Assembly: GCF_025837095.1 (NCBI RefSeq)
Contig: NZ_CP107551.1
Coordinates: 3,838,668-3,902,667 of the forward strand
DNA: 64,000 bases
Direction of reading: 5' to 3'
Origin: Rhodococcus sp. Z13
Lineage (GTDB): Bacteria > Actinomycetota > Actinomycetes > Mycobacteriales > Mycobacteriaceae
Part shown: in pieces, positions 12,001 to 22,824 of the stretch
Layout: each line of letters starts with the position of its first letter
How positions within the stretch are numbered: position 1 is the stretch's first letter
Position numbers and translations under genes: made by a program
Notes under the pieces: model-generated
Database searches by the model: none
What the model saw: only the letters and a program-made list of their open reading frames with translations
Told to the model about the DNA's origin: nothing

Positions 12001-15000
12001 CGGAAGCCACGGATCTTGACCTGGTGGTCGCGGCGGCCGACGAATTCGAGGGCGAGCCCGTCGCGGGTGTGCACCCAGCGCACGAGATCACCGGTGCGGT
12101 AGAGCCGTCCGCCACCGAAGGGGTTGGCGACGAAACGTTCCGCGGTGAGGGCGGGGCCGTCGAGATAACCGCGGGCCACGCCCTGTCCCCCGAGATACAG
12201 CTCCCCGCTCGCGCCGTCGGGCACGGGCCGCAGCCGGTCGTCGAGCACCGCGACGGTGACGCCGACGAGACCGGTGCCGATGGTGAGCCGATCGCCGGGC
12301 GCGAAGGGCGCGCTGGCGGTGGCGAGGACGGTGGTCTCCGTCGGCCCGTAGACGTCGAGGAGGGTGCGGCCGGGGGCCCAGCGTTCGGCGGTCTCCACCG
12401 GCCATGTCTCGCCGCCCACGGCGAGCACCCGCAGGTCGTCGAGCCCGGCCGGGTCGAGCTGGGCGGGCACCGAGGGGGTGGAGAACCAGTGCGTGATGTG
12501 TTCGGCACGAAGCAGATCCAGCAGCTCGTCGCCGCCGTAGAGGTCGGCGGGGGCGGCGACGAGGGTGCCGCCGGCGGTGAGCGCGAGGACGTATTCGAGC
12601 ACCGCGCCGTCGAAGGCGGGATTCGCGAAGTGCAGCACCCGCGCGTCGGTGGCGGTGCCGTCGTGGACGGGCAGGTCGAAGCGTTCGGTGAACGACCGTG
12701 CGAGCGAGCCGAGTCCGTGGTGGGTGACCACCACGCCCTTGGGGGTGCCGGTGGAGCCGGAGGTGTACACGAGGTAGGCGGTGTGGTCGAGGTGCAGCGG
12801 CCGCACGCGGTCGGCGTCGGTGATGGCGCGGGTGTTGCCGTGGGTGACGAACTCGATCGCTTCGATGCCCTCGGGCAAGTCGGTGCCGGGGTCGACGATC
12901 GCGTGCCGCACGCCGGAGGCGGTGAGCAGCTGCGTGATCCGCGCGGCGGGCTGGGCGGGGTCGACGGGCACAAAGGCCGCGCCGGCCAGTGCGACCGCGG
13001 CGGCGGCGAGCACCGACCGCGACGAGCGTGGAAGCACCACGGCCACAAGGTCTTCCGGTCCGATACCGCGGCCGATCAGCTCCCACGCGAGCGGCCGTGC
13101 GGCGACGCGGATCTCGACGGCCTCTCCCCCGGGTTCGGCGACGCGTGCCGGGGAGCGGTCGACGATCTCGGCGAGGGTGGCGTCCGGTCCGGGTGCAGCC
13201 GGTTCGACGGCGGGTGCGCCGAGGTCGAGATCGCCGACGGGCCGGGCCGGGTGCTGGGCGACCTGCGCGAGCACCCCGGTCAGGCGCTCGACCCAGCCGG
13301 TGACGGTGGCGTCGTCGAACAGGCGGGTGTCGTAGACGAGGCAGCCGGTGAGCGAGCCGTCGGGCCTCTCCCGCAGTGCGATCTCGACGTCGAATCGGGC
13401 CTGCGGGGAGGCGATCTCCTGCGGCCGCACCGTGAGGCCGGGCAGTTCGAGGTCGGGCACGTCGACGTTGTCGTAGGCGAGCATCACCCGGAAGGGCGTG
13501 AAGCCGAGAGCGTCGACGACGTGGTCGAACGGCACGGTGGCGTGCGCGAAGGCGTCGAGGTCGGTGTCGCGGGCCCGGGCGAGCAGCGTGGTGAACGGTT
13601 CGGCCGGGTCGACCTGCAGGCGCAGGGTGACGGTGCCGACGAACATGCCGACGAGCGCGTCGAGGTCGGGGTGGTCGCGGCCGGCGGTGCCGGTGCCGAC
13701 GGCGATGTCGCGGCCGGAGGTCCAGGCCGCGAGCCAGGCGGCGACGGCGGCGTGCACGGCCATGAAGGTGGTGGCGTCGTGGTCGGCGGCGACGGCCCGC
13801 AGCGCGTCGATCTGTGCGGCGGGCACGGTGAAGTCCACCGCGGCGGCCGGTCCGAATCCGCCGGTGCGCGGGTGGTCGGTGGGCAGCGGGGCCGCATTGT
13901 TGAGTCCGTCGAGTGTGGTTGTCCAGTAGTCGATCTCGCGTCCGGCGCGGCTGTCGGGTGCGGCCGGGTCGCCGAGGCGGTCGAGATGCCAGCGCGCGTA
14001 GTGCCGGTAGCGCAGCGGCAGCGGCGCCCAGGCGGGCTGCTCACCGGCGGTGCGGGCGAGATAGGCGGTGGCGACGTCGGTGGTCAGCGGCACGAACGAC
14101 GCACCGTCGAGCGCGATGTGGTGGGCGACGACGGCGAGCACGTGCCGGTTCTCGGCCAGGCGCAGCAGCCGCAGGCGGAAGGGGATCTGCGTGGTGAGGT
14201 CGAACGGTTCGGCCGCCCACTGCTCGATGAGGTCGTCGACGTCCTGGTCGGCGACGGTCTCGGGGTCGAGCGCGAGAGCGGCGAGGGCGCGGTCGAGGGG
14301 CAGGACCTCCTGCACCGGGCCGTCGGGGGTGGTGCAGACGACGGTGCGCAGGGTGTCGTGCCGGTCGAGCACGTCGCCCACCGCGGCCCGCAGCGCCGCG
14401 AGGTCGAGGTCGCCGTCGAGGTGCAGAGCGAACGGCAGGTGGTAGGCGGCGGGGTCGCCGTGCGCGGAGGCCAGCAGGAACAACCGCCGCTGGGCGGGAG
14501 CGAGCGGGACCGGGCCGGTGTCGGCGGTGGCGACGGGCCGCGAGTCGGTTTCGGGGCGGGTGGTCGCGGCGGCGGCGAGGCGGGCCACCGTCGGGTGGGC
14601 GAACACGTCGCGGAGCTGCACGTCGCGGCCGAGCGCGGCCCCGAGCCGGGCGGCGAGCTGGGCGGCACCGAGGGAGTGCCCGCCGAGCGCGAAGAAGTCG
14701 GAGTCGGCCCCCACCTCGTCGACGCCGGTGAGCTCGGCGAACAGGTCGGCGACGAGTTTCTCCGTCGGGTTGCCCGGCGGTCGCGAGTGCGCGGCCGCGG
14801 AACGATCCGGGACGGGCAGCGCACGCCGGTCGACCTTGCCGCCCGGGGTGAGCGGCAGCGCGTCGAGCACGGTGATGGTCGACGGCCGCAGCGGTGCGGG
14901 CAGCTCCTCGGCGAGCCGGGCCGCGAGGTCGGTGGGGTCGGCGTCGCCCACCACGTAGGCGTCGAGCACGTCGTCGTGCACGGCAGCGGCCGCGGCCCGC

Positions 15001-17570
15001 ACGCCCTCGCAGGCGGTGAGTGCGGCTTCGATCTCGCCGAGTTCGATGCGGTGTCCGCGGAGCTTGATCTGGTTGTCGCTGCGGCCGAGGAATTCGAGCT
15101 GGCCGTCGGTGGTCCAGCGGGCACGGTCACCCGTCCGGTACATGCGCTCGCCGTTCGGGGCGGCGACGAAGCGTTCGGCGGTGAGGGCCGGGGCGTCGAG
15201 GTAGCCGCGCGCCACGCCCGGTCCGGAGAGGTAGAGCTCACCGGTCACGCCGGTGGGCGCGGGGTGCAGGCGGGCGTCGAGCACCACGGCACCGGTGCCG
15301 TCGACGGGCCGGCCGATGGGCACCCCGCCGCCGGGCTGCAGCGGATCGCTGAGGGTGGCGAGGACGGTGGTCTCCGTCGGCCCGTAGGCATTGAGCATCG
15401 TGCGGCCGGTGCACCAACGGTCGGCGACCGTCTGCGGCAGCGCTTCCCCACCGGCGTCGAGAACACGCAGGTCGGGAAGGTGTTCGGCGGGGGTGGCGGC
15501 GAGGATCGCCGGGGCGGTGATCGCGTGGGTGACGGCCGCGTCGCGCAACAGGGTAGTGAGCGCGGGGCCGCCGACGGCGTCGGGCGGGCAGATCACCAGG
15601 GCGGCGCCGGCGTCGAAGGCGAGCAGCAGTTCCTGCAGCGACGCGTCGAAGCTCGGGGCGGCCAGGTGCAGCACGCGCGCGTCGGCGTCGGCGCGGTAGC
15701 GGTCGCGCAGCGTCGACATCAGAGCGGCGAGGCCGCGGTGGGTGACAGCGACGGCCTTCGGGGTGCCGGTGGAGCCGGAGGTGTGGATGACCCAGGCGAG
15801 GTGGTCGACGTGCAGGGGTCGCGGCCGGTGTTCGGCGGTGAACGCTTCGGCGGGCCCGTCGACGGTGGGCGCGATGCGGGTGACGTGCGCGGGCAGCTCC
15901 GGGTGGTCGTGGGCGACGGCGATCCGCACGTCGCGCAGCAGGTGTTCGAGGCGGCGGGTCGGCAGATCGGGGTCGAGCGGGGTGTAGGCGGCGCCGGTCT
16001 TGGCGACGGCCCACAGTGCGACCACCGAGTCGATCGACCGCGGCAGCAGCACCGCGACGCGTTCCTCCGGTCCGGCACCGGACGCGGCGAGGGCGTGGGC
16101 GAGCCTGTCGGAGCGGGCATCGAGGTTGCGGTAGGTGAAGGTGGTGTCGCCGTCGATCACCGCGATGCGGTTGCTGCCGGCGTGGCGGGAGAGCAGGTCG
16201 GGCAGCAGCTGCGGCTCGGGTGCGGGGCGGCCCTGTACGGGGGCGAGGCCGTCGAGTTCGGTGGCATCGGCGAGGGCAAGGTCGCCCACCGCGACGTCGG
16301 CGTGCTGCACGAAGCGCTGCAGGAAGCCGAGGAAGCGGCGGTGCAGCGCGTCGAGATGTTCGGAGTCGTAGAGGTGGGGGTTGGCCTCGAAGTCGACGCG
16401 CAAGGTGCGGCCGGCGATGCCCGGGTAGACGTTGACCGACAGGTCGTCGACGGGACCGGTGGACTGCACGTGGTAGTCGCCGATCACCTCACCGAAGGTG
16501 ATCTGCGGGTGGAACATCATCAGGTTCACCACCGGCCCGAAGGCGCTGCGGGTGCGGCTCTGCTCGCGACCGAGTTCACGCAGGTCGGCGACCATGTCCT
16601 CGTAGCGGTAACGCTGGTGGCGCAGGGCGCCGGTGAGCTCGACCTGCACGTCGCGGATCAGGTCGGTGGCGGGCGACGCAAGGTCGATCCGCACGCGCAG
16701 CGGCACGAGATTGGAGACCACCCCGGCCGAGCGGCGCAGCGACGCGGTGGTGCGGGCCGAGACGGGCAGCGAGAGCACCACGTCGGTGACGTCGCAGGTG
16801 CGGGCGAGGAAGGCCGCGAAGGCCGCGACCACGACGGGCACGTCGGTGGAGTTGGCGTCGTGGGCCAGGACTGCGACGGCCTCGGCCACCTCGGGTGCGA
16901 GTTCGGCACCGGCGTACCGGGCGGGGGCCTCGGGCGGTGCGACGTCGTCGACGAGCGAAAGCGGTTCGGGTAGGTCGGCGAGGCGGCTCAGCCAGTGCGC
17001 GCGGTCGGTGGCCTGGCGCTTCGAGCCGGTGTAGGCGCTCTCGAACTCGAGGATCTTCTCGATGGGTAACGCCTTGCACGGCGGGGGTTCCTCACCCTTC
17101 ACCCAGGCGCTGTAGATCTCGGCGCAGCGCTCGAGCATGACCACCGCGCCGTGTCCGTCGAGGGCGATGTGGTGGATGAAGCTCGACAGGAAGAACCGGT
17201 CGTCGGCGAGCTGCAGCAGCGTGGTGCCGATAAGCCGGTCCTCGATCATGTCGAGCGGCCGGGCGAAGGTCTCCTGCATCCAGCGGTGAGCTGCGCCTTC
17301 GGGGTCGCCCTCGGAGCGCAGATCGAGATATCCCGGGTAGTCGTCGATGTCCGGAACGGCCTTCTGGAAGGGCTCGCCGTTCTGCTCGACGAGCACCATC
17401 GTGCCGGTCTCGATCTCGCGGGCCGTCTTCTCGCTGGCGTCGAGCAGCAGTCTTACGTCGAGTTCGCCGCGGAACTCGACGTACTGCGCGATGGTGAACG
17501 GAACGCGGGGGTGAAGTTGCTGTGCGAACCACAATCCCCGCTGACTCGAAGACAGCGGAAGTAGACGCAC
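1..17570 (-). CDS. Giant multimodular non-ribosomal peptide synthetase (3' end outside the window)
   Basis: One reading frame stays open from a GTG at 17570 to the window edge (at least 5856 codons). GGGGAG lies just upstream of the GTG, and the product begins in a condensation domain ([17 protein letters not shown]). Domain order is C-A-T repeated five times, then C and a partial A. The carrier Ser motifs (LGGHS, VGGNS, LGGNS, LGGNS, AGGDS) lie near 14680, 11640, 8580, 5580 and 2815. Adenylation core motifs ([27 protein letters not shown]) and the A10 Lys motif recur. HHxxxDG is seen in C1, C2, C3, C4 and C6; C5 has DHAIADG. Each carrier-to-A gap is about 500 residues, room for one C domain only, so I see no epimerase. 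The third A domain (about 10140-8720) carries pocket residues D-F-W-N-I-G-M-V-H, the established threonine code. The protein starts with a C domain, so the first residue may be acylated or passed from another synthetase. The product is unknown and no thioesterase is in view. Confidence 0.95.
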   Translation of the reverse strand, partial: MRLLPLSSSQRGLWFAQQLHPRVPFTIAQYVEFRGELDVRLLLDASEKTAREIETGTMVLVEQNGEPFQKAVPDIDDYPGYLDLRSEGDPEGAAHRWMQETFARPLDMIEDRLIGTTLLQLADDRFFLSSFIHHIALDGHGAVVMLERCAEIYSAWVKGEEPPPCKALPIEKILEFESAYTGSKRQATDRAHWLSRLADLPEPLSLVDDVAPPEAPARYAGAELAPEVAEAVAVLAHDANSTDVPVVVAAFAAFLARTCDVTDVVLSLPVSARTTASLRRSAGVVSNLVPLRVRIDLASPATDLIRDVQVELTGALRHQRYRYEDMVADLRELGREQSRTRSAFGPVVNLMMFHPQITFGEVIGDYHVQSTGPVDDLSVNVYPGIAGRTLRVDFEANPHLYDSEHLDALHRRFLGFLQRFVQHADVAVGDLALADATELDGLAPVQGRPAPEPQLLPDLLSRHAGSNRIAVIDGDTTFTYRNLDARSDRLAHALAASGAGPEERVAVLLPRSIDSVVALWAVAKTGAAYTPLDPDLPTRRLEHLLRDVRIAVAHDHPELPAHVTRIAPTVDGPAEAFTAEHRPRPLHVDHLAWVIHTSGSTGTPKAVAVTHRGLAALMSTLRDRYRADADARVLHLAAPSFDASLQELLLAFDAGAALVICPPDAVGGPALTTLLRDAAVTHAITAPAILAATPAEHLPDLRVLDAGGEALPQTVADRWCTGRTMLNAYGPTETTVLATLSDPLQPGGGVPIGRPVDGTGAVVLDARLHPAPTGVTGELYLSGPGVARGYLDAPALTAERFVAAPNGERMYRTGDRARWTTDGQLEFLGRSDNQIKLRGHRIELGEIEAALTACEGVRAAAAAVHDDVLDAYVVGDADPTDLAARLAEELPAPLRPSTITVLDALPLTPGGKVDRRALPVPDRSAAAHSRPPGNPTEKLVADLFAELTGVDEVGADSDFFALGGHSLGAAQLAARLGAALGRDVQLRDVFAHPTVARLAAAATTRPETDSRPVATADTGPVPLAPAQRRLFLLASAHGDPAAYHLPFALHLDGDLDLAALRAAVGDVLDRHDTLRTVVCTTPDGPVQEVLPLDRALAALALDPETVADQDVDDLIEQWAAEPFDLTTQIPFRLRLLRLAENRHVLAVVAHHIALDGASFVPLTTDVATAYLARTAGEQPAWAPLPLRYRHYARWHLDRLGDPAAPDSRAGREIDYWTTTLDGLNNAAPLPTDHPRTGGFGPAAAVDFTVPAAQIDALRAVAADHDATTFMAVHAAVAAWLAAWTSGRDIAVGTGTAGRDHPDLDALVGMFVGTVTLRLQVDPAEPFTTLLARARDTDLDAFAHATVPFDHVVDALGFTPFRVMLAYDNVDVPDLELPGLTVRPQEIASPQARFDVEIALRERPDGSLTGCLVYDTRLFDDATVTGWVERLTGVLAQVAQHPARPVGDLDLGAPAVEPAAPGPDATLAEIVDRSPARVAEPGGEAVEIRVAARPLAWELIGRGIGPEDLVAVVLPRSSRSVLAAAAVALAGAAFVPVDPAQPAARITQLLTASGVRHAIVDPGTDLPEGIEAIEFVTHGNTRAITDADRVRPLHLDHTAYLVYTSGSTGTPKGVVVTHHGLGSLARSFTERFDLPVHDGTATDARVLHFANPAFDGAVLEYVLALTAGGTLVAAPADLYGGDELLDLLRAEHITHWFSTPSVPAQLDPAGLDDLRVLAVGGETWPVETAERWAPGRTLLDVYGPTETTVLATASAPFAPGDRLTIGTGLVGVTVAVLDDRLRPVPDGASGELYLGGQGVARGYLDGPALTAERFVANPFGGGRLYRTGDLVRWVHTRDGLALEFVGRRDHQVKIRGFRVELGEIDATLQTHPAVGTAVTVVHDDLLAGYVQVHDRIDPHDLRAWAADRLPRHMVPASITVVDTLPLTSTGKIDRAALPAPAPTATGTDGYRSATEELVAGIVAEMLEVPVVSGSDDFFAVGGNSLLATRLAARLGAVAGHRLGVREIFENPTVADLARLVAQDTTGEHPPLVHVDGTDGPLAPAQQRMWLLNRFDVASGTDGGDHIAFAVDLDADTDLDALTAAATDVLARHDALRTLFPEAPDGPRRRVVPTATLDLAPVHTGDLDAALTEFARVRFDLTVDLPMRTRLFRAEPGFVLAVVLHHIAADGLSMPVLARDAVAAYTAHRDGTPLDLPAPAVTYGDYARWHTALLDDGVADRQLAYWTTTLADAPPLLALPLDRPRTTDSEHTAGRVEFTIPADLHAAVETLARTHDVTPFMVLHAALAVLLSALAATDDIVIGTPVSGRSHAAVDELVGMFVGTVPLRLRVRPHTTFADLLAETRRVDLDAFAHADVPFDRIVDALGAGAEGHHPLFQVLLAYESFALDSLALPGVAGIREIPAATARLDVEVTVRERRSGAGTPAGLELILSHDTALLEPDTILRWGPWLMRILDAVTADPTVQLGGIALRGADPTPVGAARHLPAESLPELVAQRVADDPAALAVVGDGYSLTYGALWSRSGALAALLTDHGIGAEDVVAVALPRSPELVVAILAVTRAGGIYLPVDVTHPAARLQALVDDAQPALAVTTGVEFTGVPTLRLDDPDVAARLADGADFHRPITSDRGAYLVYTSGSTGTPKGVLVTHRNVTSLLAATVDEFALTADDVWTLFHSPAFDFSVWEMWAPLATGARLVMVDHLTARDPQAFAELLVHYRVTVLNQTPTAFRQLATTGHAPFEHLRLLIFGGEALDPGLVLPWAQAHPHVRTVNMFGITETTVHVTAGDATAPGIGAPLPGLTVEVLDAALRPALPGSTGEIHVRGDQLARGYHRRPGWTATRFVAAPGGTRRYRSGDLARLDTALHYLGRADQQIELRGYRIEPGEIEAALLRCEGVEQAVVLLRDDRLVAYLVVGDATAVLRDLRGRLPDHLVPSAAVVLDALPLTPNGKLDRAALPAPEITAGEGPAPHGPVEELVAEVCADLLGLTPGGIGADDDFFHLGGNSLLATRLAGRLTEVTDTDVTVRDVFDHRTVAALADHITENTGTGGSRTPLVADPDAPAPLSAAQRRLWFVNRFDPSSPSYNLPFAVCLDGDLDVDALAAAVTDVLDRHRTLRTVYPAADEFAVLPVARPDLDPVAVPEDALDGFVREFVTTGFDLTTEPPVRMRLYRTGPDRHVLLVVLHHIAADGWSLGPLLRDITAAYTARRAGQAPALPPLSVQYTDYARWQHSLADEQIPFWLDELAGLPDEASLPTDRPRPARSSGRGAAHSLHLDADLVRGLHELARDGRATVFMVLHAALAVLLARHGAGRDIPIGTAVAGRGDPRLDDLVGMFAGTLVLRTDVDPDASFADLLAQVRRRDLAAYMYADAPFETLVEKLQPTRSESRHPLFQVTLSQTRPVTSRIELPGLQVSAVPVDTGHVAVDVQVTVTETPGGLDVEFFYSTDLYDAETVAVYADRYRAVLEAAIADPTVPVAGIDLGATPALTGPEPGEPQSLRRRLVRGAAAGGEGLALVDDDRELSYPELLYYADALAARLQRAGVRTGDPVACAFPRSLESVLAVWGIVRAGAAPMLVDPAQPPARLAALLADVTVGVGVAETLPQHVSWLDVTSETDEALGDVTDPAPDAPAYFVFTSGTTGEPKAVTITQRAASAFAEDLADHLAAAPGDRVLHVAAPSFDAAMLEILTAGISGATLVIADADSYGGAALGELLAQQAITHAILTPPTLATLPARELPALRVLMTGGDRLTADLVARWGEGRRVLNGYGPAESTTFVTVSHPLRPGDEPVIGRPGRGATVEVLDARLRSVPDGLVGELYVSGPRLASGYRTAPGRTALRFVAGPGGTRRYRTGDLVRRTRSGDLAFVGRGDGQVKLRGVRIEPGEIDTALTALDGVDRVVTVVRGTNLVSYVTGSGLNGTALRARLRELLPAHHVPSAVVVLDAIPLTSHGKVDVAALPEPAAATGTEPATRTEAQVARIVGEVLGTGPVGRTDDFFALGGNSLLATVLVGRLREETGASVPLRTLFANPTVDALAAALDAGGFDTDEGPTVVYLRPERIPLSRAQRRLWGLSSLHPDAYRLRSEVQLRGRLDLGALQAALGDVALRHEILRTDYIVDGDGVYQLVHDAPRSDHWSVRLERRAAELYSLHFDIDHAIADGMSLRPLLRDLSLAYLARAAGRAPDWAPLPLQYADYALWENGRGVADTDLEHWRRALDGLTPVALPTDGTGTDPEARTVDFTVPADIRDAVTALARTHGATEFMVLHAVLAVLLARLGGHDDVAVAAVVGGRRWAQLEELIGPFVDTLVLRARLAPEMTFHGLLGQVRDFDVAALDRTAVPFEQVLADTGLDTPQVALTVQDFGLEPFTLGDLTVEAREIVDGPPKFDLQFTFAPRGAEYTGTLVFDASRFADTTAAQLASRFVALLGRLTTDPDVSVGDIAVGSPAPPLAGAQPAPARTLAELLRATAAAHPDAEALWGDGQSLTYRELDEQSDALADELRAEGARDGRIVLVDTPRGLDHILTLWAVAKTGAAFTHSREAGETCLPGTAYVVSTSGSTGAPKQVAVTHSGLAPLATEAAKRYRVGPGDRVLQGYSPEFDAALLEILLAHTTGATLVVAPPEVYAGPDLHRFLADQRITHYLSTPTVLGTLDPEGLPELKVVASGGESLPPALAARWATGRAMLDAYGPTETTIVATLADVDGTTDPGIGRPVPGTVAHVLDARLRPVPIGAAGELYLEGESLAAGYLDDPARTAERFVAAPGGKRMYRTGDRVHRRSDTLACLGRTDRQLKVRGVRIEPGELEAALLTQPGVRQAAVLALSGTLVAFAAGDDLVADDLTARLALVVPPHRMPSRVHVLDRLPLTGNGKLDVAALEQVDTDAHQDAADDDRPLTDAEELVVTVAENVLGSRPSAHRGFFAAGGDSLTAVVFAARLGDALGTEVPVREVLHAPSLAALAARIDATATDRPPLRRYDDPEPAPIAPAQRRLALVSRAEPGTTAYLVPVVLTLRGDLDVDALTAAVGDVIERHRVLRTAFPGDRQLLVDAPTLEHSAPEDVSAAVAATLTTPVGITAEPPLRIRLFDVEPHTWVLAAAVHHIAFDGASVAPLLADLFTAYGARRGGAAPEFEALPVTYGDYARWQHDLLGDPTDPTSLAARQLDYWATTLDGLPHTPLPLPTDRPRPAQPSHVGAQSISRLDTATLTRLREVARQHDVTVFMLVHAVLAAMLARRSGRTDIAVGTAVAGRGDTRLDALVGMFVGTVVLRTPVDPAAPFTDLLRTVRIADLGALAHADVPFDEVVARIAPHRDPSYSPLFQVLFTHRHAGDETLPQLPDVQVAEFDAGEPAAQFDLAVEFVERPTGADLRFVYATDLFDATTADAMLTETVALLGAALAQPDRIVGDLAVPALVPLTGPPVAPRTLRDILADTVAAHAGRIAVRAGTVAWTYTGLDARSDELAAVLTAHGVRRGDVVAIALPRGEHWPLAVWAVTKLGAAWVSVDRSQPEARIAAILRDARPRVGITLGPCDLGYLTWIDPTEEPTLVLETVAPPRIDLTVDDLAYLVYTSGTTGTPKGVEVTHRGLTALLELQRTTLGLDDGARVLQVASHTFDAAVFELLAAHAHGGTLVIAPDHAFAGDPLQELLVAERVTHLNVTPSVLGTLDPDTLDETTVVAAGEALPPELVRRWSRHRLFNGYGPTEFAVAATVSERLHGDGKPPIGLPVAGATAYVLDGRLHPVPPGTTGELYVTGPSLARGYRRETGLTASRFVADPFGEPGARMYRTGDLVRLLPTGELDHLGRADEQIKIHGIRIEPAEVDAALLAQPGVAAAVTVPHTLRGETVLAAYLRPEPDTTLDVAA

Positions 17571-17776
17571 TTTCGCTCCCCTCGCCTCACCCGACAGATA
17601 GACGTGGAAGTGCGCGATCCTCCCCGTCGTGCAATCATGTCGGAGCCTCCCAACTCCGCGGCAATGATCGCCGGTCGGAAGTTTACTTATCCGTCCGACC
17701 ACCCACCACTTGGACAACCAGTCAGTTCGGCCTCGGGTTATCGTCTCGACCGAAATGATGAAGGGGGCAGGACCGC
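17571..17776. promoter_or_regulatory. Divergent promoter region between the NRPS and DUF4012 genes
   Basis: These 206 bases separate the NRPS GTG (minus) from the DUF4012 GTG (plus) and must hold both promoters. Ribosome-binding sequences are visible at each edge: GGGGAG for the NRPS, and GGGGG with GGCAGGA for the DUF4012 gene. I see no confident -35/-10 pair. Confidence 0.5.
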
Positions 17777-19609
17777 GTGAACGAGGTAGCCGGTGAGTCG
17801 AGCTCGCCCGGCGAGCAACGCCGCAAGGTTCGTCGACGCCTGAGCGAGGAGCAGATCACCGCTCGGCGTGCCAAACGTCGCCGCATCCAGATCGGCTGTG
17901 GTGTAGGCGCTCTCGCCGTCGTCGGTTTCGTCGGCTGGTTCGGTTACGAGGGCCTGCAGGCGAAGTCGAACCTGGAGAAGGCACAGAACTTCGCAACCAC
18001 CGCGAAAGATGCACTGCTCGCGGGCGATACCGAGAAGGCCCGCACCGCCGCCGGTGACGCAGATCGCTACGCGCAGGATGCACAGAGCTCGGTCGATTCG
18101 ATCCCGTGGCGCGTGGCCGGCGCGATTCCGTTCCTGGGAAGCCCGATCGATTCCACCCGCCAGATGGCCACTGTTGTGAGTGGTCTCACAGAGCAGGTTC
18201 TGCTTCCTGCGGTCGATGCCGGCAGCGCGGTCTCCCCCGATCAATTGATTCTCGACGGCGCCCGCATCAACCTCGCGGCGCTGCGCGAGGCTGCACCCGT
18301 GCTCGAATCGACGGCCGCCGCGATCACCGACATCGAAGCACAGGCCCAGAATGTCGACAGCACGTACGTCGGGGTGATCGACGAGGCGCGCGTGGACCTG
18401 CAGGAACAGGTCTCCGAACTGTCGTCCCTGCTGAACAACACTGCGCTCGCGGCGCAAATCGCGCCGTCGATGCTGGGTGCAGATGGTCCGCGGAGCTATT
18501 TCGTGGGTTTCCAGACCAACGCCGAGGCGCGCGGCACGAGTGGCCTGCTGGGCGGCTTCGCAATCATGCGCGTCAACGACGGCGCGGTCTCCATCGACGA
18601 GGTCTCGAGCAACCGCGAACTTCGCACCGACTACGAACCCATCGATCTGGGTCCGGACTTCGCCAGGGCTTATGGGCACAGCCGCCCCACGCAGGATTTC
18701 CGCAACAGCAACGTGAGCTCGCATTTCCCGTACGCCGGCCAGATCTGGCAGTCGATGTGGCAGCAGGAGACCGGTGAGCGGGTCGACGGTGCAATTGCGA
18801 CCGACCCGGTCGTGTTGAGTTACGTGCTCGAGGTCGTCGGGGACGTGATTCTGCCGGACGGTGAGCGGATCACTGCCGACAATGTCGTGGAGTTGACCGA
18901 GGCTACCGCCTACAAGCGCTTCGGTGACGACCAAGCTGCACGAAAGACGTACTTGGAGACGGTCGCGAAGGCAGTCGTACAGAAGCTAACGGGGAGCATC
19001 TTTAATCCGCGTGCAGTTCTAGAAGCGTTGGGGCGGTCTGCTAGCGAAGGCCGCCTGTCCGTGTGGAGTTCAAATCCCTACGAACAAAGTGTCATCGAAA
19101 CGACTCCGCTGGGACATATCGTGCCCGACGATCCAGCACCGTATGCAGGCGTGGTGATCAACAATGTCGGGGGGAACAAGCTCGACTATTTCCTCAAGCG
19201 AGAGATCGAGTACATCGCCGAGTCGTGCGAGGGCGATACCCGGAGCACAAAGGTGATCGTCCGATTGACCAACGACCTCCCGCCCGGTGACTACACGGAA
19301 TACGTAGTCGGGATGTTCGACAATCCCGTAGGGGCACCACCGGGAACGAACCTCACTGATGTGGGACTCATAGCCACCCAAGGGTCTAAGTTGAAGCGCG
19401 CAGCAGTCAACGGCGAAACGACGTTCACTTACCAGAGCGAGGAACGAGGCCATCCCCTGTTCAACGTTCAAACTCAAGTGCATCAGGGCGGCACGACAGA
19501 AATTATGTACGAGCTGGAGGAACCTAGCATCGAAGGCACGCCCGTCGTACCCGTCCAACCTCTCCTCGACGAGTCGTCATTACAACTCACCCGATCTCGG
19601 TGTGAATGA
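17777..19609 (+). CDS. DUF4012 family membrane-anchored protein
   Basis: The 610-residue protein has a basic cytoplasmic N-terminus ([21 protein letters not shown]) and one membrane helix at about residues 37-57. A large extracytoplasmic region follows, with the DUF4012 signatures [22 protein letters not shown] and [11 protein letters not shown]. The family is common in Rhodococcus and mycobacteria, often near polysaccharide genes, and its biochemical role is not established. The GTG start follows a GGCAGGA Shine-Dalgarno. Two ATG triplets at 17755 and 17758 are out of frame. It is divergent from the NRPS gene, so shared regulation is possible but unproven. The last third has somewhat lower GC and poorer codon bias than the first. 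Confidence 0.85.
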   Translation: MNEVAGESSSPGEQRRKVRRRLSEEQITARRAKRRRIQIGCGVGALAVVGFVGWFGYEGLQAKSNLEKAQNFATTAKDALLAGDTEKARTAAGDADRYAQDAQSSVDSIPWRVAGAIPFLGSPIDSTRQMATVVSGLTEQVLLPAVDAGSAVSPDQLILDGARINLAALREAAPVLESTAAAITDIEAQAQNVDSTYVGVIDEARVDLQEQVSELSSLLNNTALAAQIAPSMLGADGPRSYFVGFQTNAEARGTSGLLGGFAIMRVNDGAVSIDEVSSNRELRTDYEPIDLGPDFARAYGHSRPTQDFRNSNVSSHFPYAGQIWQSMWQQETGERVDGAIATDPVVLSYVLEVVGDVILPDGERITADNVVELTEATAYKRFGDDQAARKTYLETVAKAVVQKLTGSIFNPRAVLEALGRSASEGRLSVWSSNPYEQSVIETTPLGHIVPDDPAPYAGVVINNVGGNKLDYFLKREIEYIAESCEGDTRSTKVIVRLTNDLPPGDYTEYVVGMFDNPVGAPPGTNLTDVGLIATQGSKLKRAAVNGETTFTYQSEERGHPLFNVQTQVHQGGTTEIMYELEEPSIEGTPVVPVQPLLDESSLQLTRSRCE

Positions 19610-19856
19610 CCATCCACCGAAGGCTAATTGAGTTGGACTCGTAGACAATCAACAATATCGGGTTCGCGAACATACAGCTGATCTCGGCAGTTCCTGCTGT
19701 CTAGTCATGTGCGCCAAGCACCGTTCACCTCGTCCTGGATCAAAACCCACCACAGCCGACCATGTGCTGGAGCTTGTCCACTAAGCCGTGTTTCAAGTGT
19801 GGATCCGCCGAGGGATTCACTGCTCCGTCTGGCGTGTCATGACAACTGAATGAGCG

Positions 19857-19911
19857 GAGGTCTCCGGTAGAGGGTTAATCGACTAAGACAAACCTGAATA
19901 CCGGAGACCTC
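19857..19911 (+). repeat. Perfect 13-bp inverted repeat ending at the IS5 transposase start codon
   Basis: GAGGTCTCCGGTA at 19857-19869 is exactly inverted at 19899-19911, with a 29-base loop. The right arm ends on the base before the GTG start at 19912. Transcription entering from outside would fold this hairpin over the initiation region. Such anti-readthrough hairpins are known in IS10 and IS50; this role is inferred here. Confidence 0.7.
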
Positions 19912-20820
19912 GTGCCCAGCGTAGCGGTACCGGGGCGGGCGGATCTGGCCGACGCGCAGTGGGCGCGGTTGGAGCCGTTGCTGCCGCGGGGAAAGAAGGC
20001 GGGCCGGCCGCCGAAGTGGACGAAACGCCAGCTCATCGACGGGATCCGGTGGCGCATCCGCACAGGATGCCCGTGGCGGGACATTCCGGACCGGTACGGG
20101 CCGTGGCAGACGGTGTACGGACTGTTCCGGCGTTGGCAACGCGCAGGGGTGTGGGCGCAGATCCTCACCCGAGTGCAGGCCCTCGCCGACGCGGCCGGTG
20201 AGATCGTGTTGGATGTCAGCATCGACTCGACCATCGCCCGAGCACACCAGCACGCAGCCGGTGCCCGCAGGAGCGGTGATCGGCAGGCCGAGCCACCGGG
20301 CGGTGTCGACACCGAGCCCGATGATCACGCGTTGGGACGTTCACGCGGTGGCTGGACAACCAAGATGCATCTGGCATGCGAGCAGGGGTGCAAGGTCCTC
20401 TTACTCGTCGTCACTGCAGGTCAGTGCGGTTACAGTCCGCAGTTCGAGGCCGTGCTCGACGCAATTCGGGTGCCGCGGCGCGGTCGTGGTCGACCACGCT
20501 GCCGCCCGGATGCGGTGCTGGCGGACAAGGCGTACAGCAGTGCCGCCAACCGGGCCTTGCTCCGCAGGCGAGGATTCAGGTCGACGATCCCGACCAAGTC
20601 CGACTAGGTCGCGAACCGGAAGAAGAAGGGCTCATCGGGTGGCCGCCCACCCGTCTTCGACGCCGAGCACTACAAGCAGCGGCACGCCGTCGAGTGTGGG
20701 ATCAATCAGCTCAAGCAGAACCGCGCTGTGGCAACGAGATACGACAAGCTTGCGGTCCGCTACGCGGCCATCGTGCGCATCGCCGCTATCAATCTGTGGC
20801 TGCGATCAGCCACCTCTTGA
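19912..20820 (+). pseudogene. IS5-family transposase with an in-frame amber codon
   Basis: The frame would encode about 302 residues but is stopped by TAG at 20605-20607 after residue 231. Reading through, the same frame continues ([15 protein letters not shown]...[21 protein letters not shown]) to TGA at 20818-20820. The upstream part has the IS5 N-terminal domain (LADAQWARLEPLLP, GCPWRDIPDRYGPW) and two catalytic Asp regions (LDVSIDST, LADKAYSS). The third acidic residue (VECGINQ) lies after the stop, so the 231-residue product lacks a complete DDE triad. A single CAG-to-TAG change explains this. Confidence 0.85.
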
Positions 20821-20832
20821 AACACGTCCTAA

Positions 20833-22518
20833 CCTCGGGCATTCATGCCGATTGAGCGGAAACCCGTGTCAATCACGAAGAATGATGCTCTGAGCTGGGA
20901 TAATTCGACTTGCGAAGGTTGAATCAGTCCCAGTTCGAGGAGCACCATTCCGGTGAGCAAGTCTACGTCCCCCTATCCCCACCTGTCCGCATCAGCCACC
21001 GGAACCGGCCTCGTGTCGCATGCCGGAGCCGTCCTGCTGCTGCGCACCGCGGAGAAAACCGGACTTGCCACGGCATTGACGACCGAACTCGCACCGTATC
21101 GAAAGCCGTTGACCCGACACGATCCCGGCAAGATCGTCCTCGACCTCGCGGTCTCCCTCGCACTCGGTGGGGACTGCCTCGCCGACATCGCACAACTGCG
21201 CGCTCACCCCGAACTGTTCGGTGCGGTGGCCTCCGACCCGACCGTCTCCCGCCTGATCAGCAGGTTGGCCGCCGACACCGACACCGCACTGGCCGCGATC
21301 GACCGGGCCCGCGCCACCGCCCGCTCCCACGCCTGGGCCGCTGCCGGCACATCGGCTCCCGACCATGCCATCGACGAAGCGCATCCGCTGGTCCTCGACA
21401 TCGATGCCACCCTGGTCACCGCGCATTCCGAGAAGGAACAGGCCGCCCCGACGTTCAAGCGAGGGTTCGGTTTCCATCCGTTGTGCGCGTTCGTCGACCA
21501 CGGCACCGGCGGTACCGGTGAACCCGTCGCGATGCTGCTGCGGCCGGGTAACTCGGGATCGAACACCGCCTCCGATCACATCACCGTGGTGCAGGACGCA
21601 CTCGCACAGTTGCCGCTCGACCCGGCATACCGGGTCGGGAAGAAGGTACTGGTCCGTATCGACGGCGCCGGCGGTACCCACCACCTGATCGAGTACCTCA
21701 CCAAGCGTCGCCTATCGTACTCGATCGGATTCGGGTTGACCGACACGATGACCGCCGCCCTCGATCTGGTCCCGGAGCAGGCCTGGACCTCGGCCTACGA
21801 CTCGGACGGACAGGTCCGCGACGGCGCCTGGGTCACCGAGATCACCGACCTGCTCGACCTGTCGACGTGGCCGAAAGGCATGCGCGTGATCGTCAGGAAG
21901 GAGAGGACGCATCCGGGTGCGCAGTTGCGGTTCACCGACCGTGACGGCCTACGCCTGACCGCGTTCGTCACCAACACCCGCCGCGGGCAACTGCCAGATC
22001 TGGAGCTACGGCACCGGCGACGGGCTCGGTGCGAGGACCGGATCCGGGCAGCGAAAGCCACCGGCTTGCAGAACCTTCCGCTGCACGGTTTCGACCAGAA
22101 CCGCATCTGGTTGGCGCTCGTGCAACTGGCATGCGAGCTGCTCGCGTGGATGCAGATGCTCGCCTTGACCGAGGTTCCAGCGCGGCGGTGGGAGCCGAAA
22201 CGGCTGCGGCTGCGGTTGCTGTCGATCGCGGGGAGGATCGCCCGGCATGCCCGCCGTGTTCGTCTGCGACTGGCTGCGACAGCTCCGGATGTCGATCTTC
22301 TCGTGGCCAGCCTGAACCGGCTCGCAGCGCTACCTGCGCCTGCGTGACCTGCATGTACCAGTTTCATCGAGACGAAAGGACACGATTTCCGGGGCCGTGG
22401 ACCCCGACGCCACCCGACCGTGTCGGGCAGTCGACCGTGGATGCACGCCGGATCCACGGTTTCCACACCCAATCCGAGACCGCTCAGGCCGGCACGCGGT
22501 CCGCGCGAAAGATTGAGG
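20833..22518 (+). mobile_element. IS1380-family insertion sequence, copy 1 (intact)
   Basis: The 1686-bp element begins CCTCGGGCATTC and ends GATTGAGG. The same ends bound copies 2 and 3. Its left flank is CTAA and its right flank TTAG (22519-22522), so no matching 4-bp target duplication is seen, unlike the other two copies. IS5 element 1 abuts it on the left. It is the only one of the three copies with an unbroken transposase. Confidence 0.9.
20953..22347 (+). CDS. IS1380-family transposase (intact)
   Basis: The 464-residue DDE transposase fits the family's usual size. It shows an N-terminal region with ALGGDCLADIAQLR, a first catalytic Asp in LVLDIDATLVTAHSEKE, a central VLVRIDGAGGTHHLIEYL with Asp, and a C-terminal EDRIRAAKATGLQNLPL with Glu. 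A basic tail RRWEPKRLRLRLL follows. The GTG start at 20953 follows the GAGGAGCACC ribosome-binding sequence. This copy can supply transposase in trans to the two frameshifted copies. Confidence 0.92.
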   Translation: MSKSTSPYPHLSASATGTGLVSHAGAVLLLRTAEKTGLATALTTELAPYRKPLTRHDPGKIVLDLAVSLALGGDCLADIAQLRAHPELFGAVASDPTVSRLISRLAADTDTALAAIDRARATARSHAWAAAGTSAPDHAIDEAHPLVLDIDATLVTAHSEKEQAAPTFKRGFGFHPLCAFVDHGTGGTGEPVAMLLRPGNSGSNTASDHITVVQDALAQLPLDPAYRVGKKVLVRIDGAGGTHHLIEYLTKRRLSYSIGFGLTDTMTAALDLVPEQAWTSAYDSDGQVRDGAWVTEITDLLDLSTWPKGMRVIVRKERTHPGAQLRFTDRDGLRLTAFVTNTRRGQLPDLELRHRRRARCEDRIRAAKATGLQNLPLHGFDQNRIWLALVQLACELLAWMQMLALTEVPARRWEPKRLRLRLLSIAGRIARHARRVRLRLAATAPDVDLLVASLNRLAALPAPA

Positions 22519-22824
22519 TTAGGCGGCAGCTTGAACGGGCGTCCAGTTTTTTCGCTGAGTCTGTCCAAACTTGGCCTCCCGGGGAGCAAGAAGGCTCCGC
22601 CGAATGCTTACAGATTCCGCAATCTCTATAGCCCCGTTGCACTTCCACACCACATCGATTCGCGCCACGCATGGTTTGCCCATAGACTTCGCCCACCGAG
22701 GTCATGCCGCGCCTATTGTTCGGCAGTGACAATTGTGAGATGTATCTCATTCGGTATTCGTTCGAGACTGCACGGGAGGGAATCCCGGCCGTCTCACGCT
22801 CGATAGGGGAGGCGAGGGTTTACC
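22519..22824. promoter_or_regulatory. Region upstream of galU with a palindrome
   Basis: These 306 bases hold no convincing gene. A palindrome TGAGATGTATCTCA lies at 22736-22749, about 75 bases before the galU start, and is a possible operator or promoter part. The galU ribosome-binding sequence (GGGGAGGCGAGGG) lies at the right end. Confidence 0.4.

Larger units (their letters stand above)
19785..20828 (+). mobile_element. IS5-family insertion sequence (element 1)
   Basis: The 1044-bp element has imperfect terminal repeats, GCCGTGTTTCAAG at 19785-19797 and GACGTGTTTCAAG (reverse complement of 20816-20828). It is flanked by CTAA on both sides (19781-19784 and 20829-20832), a YTAR-type target duplication typical of this family. 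It abuts IS1380 copy 1 exactly at that CTAA. Its only gene is a nonsense-mutated transposase, so it should not move without help in trans. Confidence 0.85.

Noticed and set aside
75-16973. Very long plus-strand open frames (75-3794, 3969-5360, 6237-9191, 10644-16973) opposite the NRPS
   Set aside because: They are antisense shadows made by GC-rich third positions of the NRPS codons. Their translations are low-complexity Gly/Val/Glu/Asp-rich with no domain, while the minus strand has continuous NRPS motifs.
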